Of a DNA stretch of 64,000 bases, positions 59,798-64,000 are shown one piece after another (positions within the stretch are counted from its first letter, which is position 1; the number at the start of each line of letters is the position of its first letter). A model generated the notes under the pieces. That model worked only from the letters and a program-made list of their open reading frames with translations, was not told the DNA's origin and did not search any database. The translations under genes and the position numbers were made by a program. The stretch lies in contig JACRCL010000031.1 in assembly GCA_016219015.1 (NCBI GenBank), positions 86,159 through 150,158 of the forward strand, written 5' to 3'. Origin of the DNA: Deltaproteobacteria bacterium. Its GTDB lineage: Bacteria > Desulfobacterota > GWC2-55-46.

Positions 59798-61525
59798 TTA
59801 GTATTTTACGAACTCCGCTTCCTCTTCCGCCGGGTCCGCAGCGAAGACGGCCCCGCCGTCGTTGACCGCCGCCTTGACGGGCCGCGCCGCGCCCTGAGGG
59901 GCGTGCCCGGTGTGCGCGGCCTTCATCCTGTGCTCCGCCTTCGAGGACTTCACGACCTTAAGCCGCCTGCCCGATGATGCCCCGGCCCCTGCCCCGACCC
60001 CGACCCCTCCGGTGATGTCGGCTATCTTGAAGAAGGCTATGGAGCTCTGGAGCTGCTCCGATTGCGAAGAGAGCTCCTCGGAGGTGGAGGCAAGCTCCTC
60101 CGCCGACCCCGCGTTCTGCTGTATCACCTGGTCGAGCTGCTGCAGGGCCCTGTTTATCTGCTCGGCTCCGCTGTTCTGCTCTCCGCTCGCGGCCGTTATC
60201 TCCTGCACCAGCTCGGCCGTCTTCTGGATGTCGGGGACGAGCTTGGCCAGCATCTCCCCGGCCCTCTCGGCTATCTGGACGCTCGTGGATGAGAGCTGGC
60301 TTATCTCCCCGGCGGCCGTCTGGCTCCTCTCGGCGAGCTTCCTCACCTCGGAGGCGACCACGGCAAACCCCTTCCCGTGCTCCCCGGCCCTGGCGGCCTC
60401 TATCGCCGCGTTCAGCGCGAGCAGGTTCGTCTGCCTCGCTATCTCCTCTATTATGGATATCTTGCCCGCTATGTCCTTCATCGCGTTCACGGTCTCGGCC
60501 ACCGCCTTGCCCGACTCCCTCGCGTCCGAAGCGGACTTGTGGGCTATCTTCTCGGTCTGCTGGGCGTTGTCCGAGTTCTGCTTTATATTGCACGTCATCT
60601 GGTCCATCGACGACGACGTCTCCTCGATAGAAGCGGCCTGTTCGGTAGCTCCCTGGGATATCTGCTGCGCCCCGGCGCTCAGCTCGCGGCTGCCGGAAGC
60701 GACGTTGTCGGAAACGGCCCTGACGTCGGTGACGACCACCTTCAGTTTCTCGACCATGTTCCTCATGGCTGCGAGGAGCTGGCCGGTCTCGTCCTTGCCC
60801 TTAACCTCTATCTCCATGGTGAGGTCGCCTTCCGCGAGCCTGTTCGCCACGTTGGCGGTCATGTCCGCGAGCGGCTTTGCTATGAGCTTCGTCAGGATAA
60901 AGACCGAGGCTATCGCTATGAGTATGGCGAGGATTGTCGCGCCTATGACGACGTTCCTCGTGAACGAGTAGGAGTTCTCCGCGTCTTTATAGAGTACCTT
61001 GCCTATCTCGTCCTGCAGCTCTATGAGCCTGGCAATTTTTTCGTCGAGCAGCTTGAACTTCGGGCCCGCGTCGTTGAGGGCGTTCGACCGCGCCTTGTCG
61101 AGACTGCCCTCGATCGCCAGCTTGTAAGTGTTCAGCCTGGAGTCGTTGTAGCTCTTCCACGCGGACTTGAACTCCTCAAAGAGCTTCTTCTCGTCCACGG
61201 TCATGGAGGTCGCGCCGTACTTGGCTATGAGCTGGTCGGTGTCCTTCTCGTCCTCAGCGGCCTTCTCGAAGGTATTCTGCTTCTTCACGGGGTCCGTCTC
61301 GTTCATTATCTGAAGGGCCCCTATCCTTATGCTCGCGAGGTTGTAGCTTACCTTGCCGAGGTCCACGGCAGGCACGAACCTGTCGTCGTAGAACGTCTGT
61401 ATCATGTTCCTCATGCCTATTATCCTGCTGATGCTCACGGCGCCCAGCAGCAGGACAAAGACCACGATGAGCGTGAAGCTCACGGTGAGTTTGGAGCTTG
61501 TCTTCATATCCCTGAAAAAATTCAT
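59798..61525 (-). CDS. Methyl-accepting chemotaxis protein
   Basis: 575 aa from the ATG at 61525, placed by AGGAGGG just upstream. TM1 (about 11-30), a four-helix-bundle 4HB_MCP-type periplasmic domain, TM2 (about 190-212), HAMP, and signalling tip [20 protein letters not shown]. The C-terminus ends EAEFVKY, which could be a weak CheR tether (NWETF-like tails end receptors elsewhere). The ligand cannot be predicted. Heads the operon after cheA; the start is 95 bases behind cheA. Confidence 0.94.
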   Translation of the reverse strand: MNFFRDMKTSSKLTVSFTLIVVFVLLLGAVSISRIIGMRNMIQTFYDDRFVPAVDLGKVSYNLASIRIGALQIMNETDPVKKQNTFEKAAEDEKDTDQLIAKYGATSMTVDEKKLFEEFKSAWKSYNDSRLNTYKLAIEGSLDKARSNALNDAGPKFKLLDEKIARLIELQDEIGKVLYKDAENSYSFTRNVVIGATILAILIAIASVFILTKLIAKPLADMTANVANRLAEGDLTMEIEVKGKDETGQLLAAMRNMVEKLKVVVTDVRAVSDNVASGSRELSAGAQQISQGATEQAASIEETSSSMDQMTCNIKQNSDNAQQTEKIAHKSASDARESGKAVAETVNAMKDIAGKISIIEEIARQTNLLALNAAIEAARAGEHGKGFAVVASEVRKLAERSQTAAGEISQLSSTSVQIAERAGEMLAKLVPDIQKTAELVQEITAASGEQNSGAEQINRALQQLDQVIQQNAGSAEELASTSEELSSQSEQLQSSIAFFKIADITGGVGVGAGAGASSGRRLKVVKSSKAEHRMKAAHTGHAPQGAARPVKAAVNDGGAVFAADPAEEEAEFVKY

Positions 61526-61623
61526 CACTACCCTCCTTTTTATAATATGTTTCTTATTCCACTCTTATGCCGCAAGGCCGCTGCCCCCGCGTTAATCCGC
61601 CGCTCGCCTTCGCTCCCCCGGCC

Positions 61624-63801
61624 TCAATTGAGGTTGGACGCCGTTGCCCCGCCTCCGGCCCCCTCCATGAGCGCCGGCGCGTCGAGTATGAGCGCGACCT
61701 TCCCGTTGCCCGTTATCGTGGCGCCCGCTATGCCCTTCACGTCCCTGTAGACGCGTCCGAGCGGCTTTATCACCGTCTGCACCTCCCCGTAGAGGTCGTC
61801 CACCACGAACCCCGCCTTCTGCCCCGCGCACCGGACGACCACGATGTTCTCGAACCGGGCCTCCTGGCCCTGCGTCCCGAAGAAGTCCCTCAGGCGTATG
61901 TACGGCAGCATCTCGCCCCTGAGGTTCATATACCGCCTCCTGTTTGCCGCCCGTCTCTCCGCCTCCGAGAACTCGACGCATTCGACCACCATGTCAAGCG
62001 GTATCACGTAAGACGACCCCCCTACCCCGACCATGAAGCCGTCTATTATAGCGAGCGTAAGCGGCAGACGTATGCGTACCGTCGTGCCGGAGCGCCCGTC
62101 GCTCTCGACGTCAACGGCGCCCCTGAGCGCTTCGATGTTGCGCTTGACCACGTCCATGCCCACGCCCCTGCCCGATAGTTTCGTCACCTGTTCGGCCGTT
62201 GAGAACCCGGGCTCGAAGATGAGGCGGAATAGCTCGCTGTCCGAAGGCGTCTGGGCCGGGCTCAGCAGGCCCAGGGCGCAGGCCTTCTTGAATATCCTCT
62301 CCCTGCTCAGCCCCCTGCCGTCGTCCGATACCTCTATGACGATACTCCCGGCGTCGTGATAGGCGTTCAGCCGCACCGTCCCCTTCGGGGCTTTGCCTTT
62401 GGAGGCCCTCTCCTCCGGCATCTCGATCCCGTGGTCGGCCGCGTTCCTCACGAGGTGCATGAGCGGGTCGTTTATCTTCTCTATCACGGTCTTGTCGAGC
62501 TCGGTCTCCCCGCCGCTTATCTTTAGCTCGATATCCTTGCCGGAGTCGCGGCCTATGTCCCTTATGACCCTGTTAAAGCGGCTGAAGGTCTCCCCTATGG
62601 GGACCATCCTCATCCTCATGGCGTTATCCCTTATCTCCTCCACGAGGCGGGACATGATTGAGGCGGACTCCGTAAGCCAGCCGTCCTTTAAGCGCCGGGC
62701 GTGCTGGCCCATGTTCGCGCCCGATATCACCAGCTCGCCCACGAGGTTAATGAGAGAATCGAGCTTGTTGGCGTCTATCCTCATGGTGCGCGCCTCCTTC
62801 GACCGGCTCGCCTGGCTGAGCTTCTGCCTCTCAAGTGCCGCGTCGACCACTTCGGGGTATATCATGCCCTCGTTCACCATTATCTCGCCAAGGAGCCTTT
62901 TATGCTGCTCCGCGCCTGCGTCCTCCCCTTTCTGCATATCGAGCGCCTCATCAAGCTCATGCTGGGTAAGCGCGCCCCCTTTGATGAGTATCTCCCCGAG
63001 CAAAAGAAAATCCTCGGGCAGGCTCCTTATCATATCCATGTAGGCCTCGACCCTGCTGTGGGGAGGGAGTATGTGGATGACGGAGCCCTCACGCGCGAAC
63101 TCGAAGACGTCCTCGATGGTCTTCTTGTCGAACTCGCTCCTGAAGTCCACCTCCAGGCCGAGGTAGCATTCCTCCGGGTCCATCTCCGGGGCCGCGGGCA
63201 TGCGCTCGAAGAGCGGCGTGATGCTTATCGTCTCCCCGAGCCCGGCGAGATAATTGAGGAACGAGGCCGGGTCCATCCCGTTCCTGAACAGGTCCCCGTT
63301 GAAGCGTATCGAGATATGCCAGGCGTTCGTGGCCGCGAGCCTCCCTTCCCCGGCCTCAGCGCCGGAGGTCTCCTTCTCCGTGGTTTTATCCGGCGCGTCC
63401 CCGCGCCCGCCGATGCACGAGCCGAGCCTCTTTACGAGCTCCGCTTCCCGGCTCAAGAGCCCCTGCGAAAGTCCGGCCCCGGAAGAAGCGCAATCGACAA
63501 GGACCTGGATATGGTCCCTGCACTCGAAAAGGACCTCTATTATCTTTTTATCGATGCGTATCTCGTTCTCGCGCACCTTGCAGAGAAGGTTCTCCACCGC
63601 GTGGGTGAACCTCTCCACGGACTCTATCCCGAGCACGCCCGAGGAGCCTTTTATGGTATGCGCCGAGCGGAAGAGCGAGTTTATCGTCTCCTGGTCACCG
63701 GGTGAGCCTTCGAGCCTTAAAAGCGCGCCCTCCATCTCCTGCAGCAGCTCGATGCTCTCCGTCACGAAGGTCTGTCTTGCCTCGCTGAGGTCTATCTCCA
63801 T
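61624..63801 (-). CDS. cheA: Chemotaxis histidine kinase CheA with an MshEN-like double motif
   Basis: 725 aa. P1 HPt domain with H48 in RSAHTIKGSSGVLG; a divergent region (about 155-250); two 24-residue repeats, 267-290 (LLGEILIKGGALTQHE...) and 303-326 (LLGEIMVNEGMIYPEV...), each with LGEI-x4-G and a terminal AL-x2-Q. Then P3 dimerisation (MRIDANKLDSLINLVGELVI), P4 ATPase (HLVRNAADHGIE, DDGRGLSRERI, GRGVGMDVVKRNI) and P5 CheW-like domain. The repeats resemble the c-di-GMP-binding MshEN pattern. No CheY or CheB gene is seen in the window. Confidence 0.93.
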   Translation of the reverse strand: MEIDLSEARQTFVTESIELLQEMEGALLRLEGSPGDQETINSLFRSAHTIKGSSGVLGIESVERFTHAVENLLCKVRENEIRIDKKIIEVLFECRDHIQVLVDCASSGAGLSQGLLSREAELVKRLGSCIGGRGDAPDKTTEKETSGAEAGEGRLAATNAWHISIRFNGDLFRNGMDPASFLNYLAGLGETISITPLFERMPAAPEMDPEECYLGLEVDFRSEFDKKTIEDVFEFAREGSVIHILPPHSRVEAYMDMIRSLPEDFLLLGEILIKGGALTQHELDEALDMQKGEDAGAEQHKRLLGEIMVNEGMIYPEVVDAALERQKLSQASRSKEARTMRIDANKLDSLINLVGELVISGANMGQHARRLKDGWLTESASIMSRLVEEIRDNAMRMRMVPIGETFSRFNRVIRDIGRDSGKDIELKISGGETELDKTVIEKINDPLMHLVRNAADHGIEMPEERASKGKAPKGTVRLNAYHDAGSIVIEVSDDGRGLSRERIFKKACALGLLSPAQTPSDSELFRLIFEPGFSTAEQVTKLSGRGVGMDVVKRNIEALRGAVDVESDGRSGTTVRIRLPLTLAIIDGFMVGVGGSSYVIPLDMVVECVEFSEAERRAANRRRYMNLRGEMLPYIRLRDFFGTQGQEARFENIVVVRCAGQKAGFVVDDLYGEVQTVIKPLGRVYRDVKGIAGATITGNGKVALILDAPALMEGAGGGATASNLN

Positions 63802-63857
63802 TTCCTTCCCCTGAAGTTATTGTTTTAGCATGTTACTAAAAACTCAAAATCACACAC

Positions 63858-63978
63858 AGGCTGCTCAAAAAGTTCGAGATGCAAGGAGTCGAAAAATGAG
63901 TCATGAGTCGTACTCTTTTGTACGTCGCAATGACGAATTTTGAAGACGACGCCGCAGATTGAGCTTTTTCAGCAGCCT
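63858..63978 (+). repeat. Family B palindromic repeat, copy B6
   Basis: AGGCTGCTCAAAAAGTTCGA ... GAGCTTTTTCAGCAGCCT, inner GTCGTAC/GTACGTC with one mismatch. It lies 57 bases upstream of the cheA start. Confidence 0.9.
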
Positions 63979-64000
63979 GTCAATCACACATATTGTAAAG

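Overview
The window looks like a chromosomal piece of a Gram-negative, probably anaerobic or microaerophilic bacterium. The Gram-negative call rests on the Tat system, a lipoprotein, exported cytochromes, an AddAB-type nuclease and a chemotaxis operon. Most genes are high-GC but use ATA (Ile) and AGG (Arg) heavily. Together with HdrABC/MvhD modules, cytochromes and many two-component genes, this suggests a Desulfobacterota (former Deltaproteobacteria) or Nitrospirota-like lineage. That placement is an inference; there is no rRNA in the window.

Layout. 1-7,890 (minus) is one long run: malate dehydrogenase, two-subunit class I fumarase, HdrC, HdrB, HdrA, an inserted four-helix-bundle (23S-IVP type) gene flanked by GTTATCA-type repeats, MvhD, a HicB-like protein and an FrhB-like Fe-S protein. 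It joins C4-acid metabolism to a flavin-based electron bifurcation/confurcation module and continues past the left edge. 8,520-8,890 holds tRNA-Pro and tRNA-Arg. 8,950-16,100 holds a PFKFB-like protein, then a soluble sensor kinase with an N-terminal dinucleotide-binding domain, its NarL-type regulator, and a pntAA-pntAB-pntB transhydrogenase operon whose PntB carries two tandem NADP(H)-binding domains. 16,160-23,200: cytochrome c, AddA/AddB-like helicase-nuclease, tRNA-His. 23,390-30,130: DedA, P-type Mg ATPase, GyrB, NYN-cold-shock protein.

30,280-32,296 is an AT-rich, foreign-looking cassette (Vsr, cytosine methyltransferase, HNH endonuclease) directly abutting tatC. 32,297-45,200: TatC/TatB, universal stress protein, an envelope glycosylation operon (TMTC-like TPR protein, methyltransferase, GT2), NAPRTase, rhomboid, lipoprotein, thiol peroxidase, aldo-keto reductase, an orphan PD-(D/E)XK-like protein and small proteins. 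45,400-56,330: CusSR-like two-component system, cytochrome b, deoxyribose-phosphate aldolase with adenosine-specific kinase, a more AT-rich pair (exported protein and M23-like peptidase), a tri-heme cytochrome, a TPR protein and a PAS histidine kinase. 56,560-63,800 (minus) is a chemotaxis operon: cheA, mcp, cheW, cheR, a kinase-like protein lacking the phospho-acceptor His, cheD, then a cupin.

Several short palindromic repeat families run through the intergenic regions: family A (~140 bp, 4 copies), family B (~120 bp, 6 copies, with compensatory stem changes), family C (2 copies, one inside a 276-bp element with terminal inverted repeats) and family D. No transposase gene, rRNA, CRISPR array or prophage was seen. 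The strongest novelty candidates are the doubled PntB domain III beside a putative NAD(P)-sensing kinase, family A repeats that may carry outward promoters, the mobile-looking four-helix-bundle unit inside the hdr operon, and the CheA with an MshEN-like double motif.
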